Shown here: positions 63,059 to 64,000 of the stretch, piece after piece | Layout of the letters: each line of letters begins with the position of its first letter | Position numbering within the stretch: the first letter of the stretch is position 1 | Assembly: GCA_040954595.2 (NCBI GenBank) | Contig: CM082579.2 | Location: forward strand, 7,316,001 to 7,380,000 | DNA length: 64,000 nucleotides | Source: Balanoglossus misakiensis | Lineage: Eukaryota > Hemichordata | Reading direction: 5' to 3' | Notes under the pieces: generated by a model | What the model saw: only the letters and a program-made list of their open reading frames with translations | Databases searched by the model: none | Told to the model about the DNA's origin: nothing | Program-made: the position numbers and the translations under genes

Positions 63059-63945
63059 GTGTAACACGTACAGACCAACATTTTCTATGTTTTTTAATCA
63101 GGTAAACAACTCTACCACCTGCGTAACAACGATAAGTCAGTGTTAGACCTTGTTGCTGTTGGAGACGATAAACTCATTGTGCAGTATGGTGATTGCAGTA
63201 CACGTCTCCTCAACTTCGCTACAGGTTTGTCATCGAGTAACACAGCCCTTTATTTGTTTGGATTAATTGATTGATTTGGGAGGGAGGGATGGATGGATTG
63301 ATGGACGGATGGATGGATAGATCGACCGATCGTTTAAAAGTTCACTGTTTATATCATCCTCTCAGGTGGTCTACTGTCCGATCTCGATGGTCACTACGAG
63401 TTTGTCAGCCATTTCGAGGTTTCACCGAATGCCACTAGAGCACTGGCATTTTCAGACCGTGAGAGAAAGCTTACATTGTGGAATGGTCAAGATGGCAGTC
63501 GACTGGGCAGTTTCACTCTGGAAAAGGTACCGGAATTTTGATAACGCGTCTACTTTAGTGTTTAAGCAACGGCATAGAGCGTTTTTTGCAAGTAAGTAGG
63601 TAGGTAGGTCGGTAGATGTGTGAGTCGGTGGATAGGTTTGATTAGGTAGGTTGGTAAGCGGGTGGGTGGGTACTGGTAAGTAGGTAAGGACGGTCGGACT
63701 GATGGACAAATTGACTACTGCGTGTTTTCTATCTTATGTTTCTCCCGCAAATGCGATTTTGTTTCAAGCCATGGTGTGAAATACCTTGCTTTACATTTAT
63801 TCCCAGAAATCCAAAGTTCAACTGATGTGCAATGGCGAGGTCATCGTTGTGATGAACGCCGGCGGTCAAGTGCAGCCGGCCATCCTTCGAATACAGGGCG
63901 AGGGATACACGCCGTACCCAATTGAGACACCAGGCAATGCAAATG
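54885..63945 (+). CDS. NACHT and WD-repeat protein (NWD-like), 3' partial
   Basis: Cytosolic STAND-type NTPase, 1610 residues visible, continuing past the right edge. Exons: 54885-54944, 55770-55887, 56293-56495, 56805-56920, 57117-57331, 57584-57820, 58034-58245, 58373-58621, 58727-58939, 59267-59636, 59761-60063, 60275-60494, 60773-60923, 61056-61230, 61389-62954, 63102-63224, 63366-63526, 63807-63945; one frame. N terminus MGCGSS fits N-myristoylation plus palmitoylation. Next is a DUF4062-type domain (about 50-130; IRIFTSSTFTDTKHERDAL and DMRWGIRDEA). The NACHT ATPase has Walker A GPSGCGKTS (about 405) and Walker B VVYLDSLDQF (about 493). Helical regions run to about 890, then WD40 repeats from about 920 (GHTHRIYGLDISESGEYAIT, SFDSTVKLWN). 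Vertebrate NWD1/NWD2 share this order. Probable role: ligand-triggered oligomerisation. The WD region starts in small exons and continues in one 1566-bp exon. Confidence 0.92.
56617..56694. repeat. (GATT)n microsatellite
   Basis: Imperfect GATT/GGTT units in the intron after exon 3 of the NACHT-WD gene. Confidence 0.9.
57451..57510. repeat. (CT)n / poly-C tract
   Basis: Pyrimidine-only low-complexity run in intron 5 of the NACHT-WD gene, upstream of the exon at 57584. Confidence 0.9.
62975..63058. repeat. (ATG)n microsatellite filling a short intron
   Basis: About 28 ATG units starting 20 bp after the donor at 62955. The intron is only 147 bp. If the intron is retained, the repeat is read as a poly-methionine tail, followed by a stop at about 63062. 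Confidence 0.96.
63276..63320. repeat. (GGAT)n microsatellite
   Basis: GGAT units in the intron before the exon at 63366. Confidence 0.85.
63593..63690. repeat. (GTAG)n degenerate microsatellite
   Basis: GTAG/GTGG units in the intron after the exon ending at 63526. It contains many cryptic GT donors. Confidence 0.85.
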
Positions 63946-64000
63946 GTAAGCGCACAAGCCAATAGCATTCTTGTCTACAGAATGGATTTACCATAAACCA

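Overview
The window reads as nuclear DNA of an animal, most likely a marine invertebrate deuterostome; amphioxus is my best guess. Genes are split into many short exons with GT-AG introns. The protein architectures (lectin-bearing adhesion GPCRs, a tandem-Ig receptor, a NACHT-WD40 protein) are of the kind expanded in such animals. The species is inference; no sequence search was possible.

Layout. 1-4390 is a satellite of about 87-bp monomers. 4399-8569 is a giant CA-rich array bracketed by CATA repeats; its long open frames are artefacts. 8738-16802 (+) is an adhesion GPCR whose first exons lie left of the window or are lost. 18027-28108 (-) is a complete paralogous adhesion GPCR, tail to tail with the first. 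The two share exon sizes and intron phases through the hormone-receptor, GAIN and 7TM regions but carry different extracellular modules. 29608-38382 (+) encodes a type I membrane protein with eight Ig-like domains. It is divergent from the second GPCR across a 1.5 kb spacer.

40059-54320 (+) holds six tandem paralogues of a small secreted cysteine-rich protein of 186-194 residues that I do not recognise. Each has four phase-0 exons, an initiator ATG as the last codon of the leader exon, a signal peptide followed by a KR dibasic site, and about ten cysteines. Five of the six have a shared upstream module; one has a different 5' flank. This cluster is the best candidate for an undescribed system. 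54885 to the right edge (+) is a NACHT and WD-repeat protein with a myristoylation-type N terminus; it runs out of the window.

Exon models were made by hand from splice consensus, reading frame and comparison between paralogues. In every multi-exon model the summed exon lengths keep one frame from first to last exon, which is strong internal support. Functionally the region is rich in surface and secreted recognition proteins next to a cytosolic NACHT protein. A shared role in defence or self/non-self recognition is plausible, but the sequence alone does not show it.
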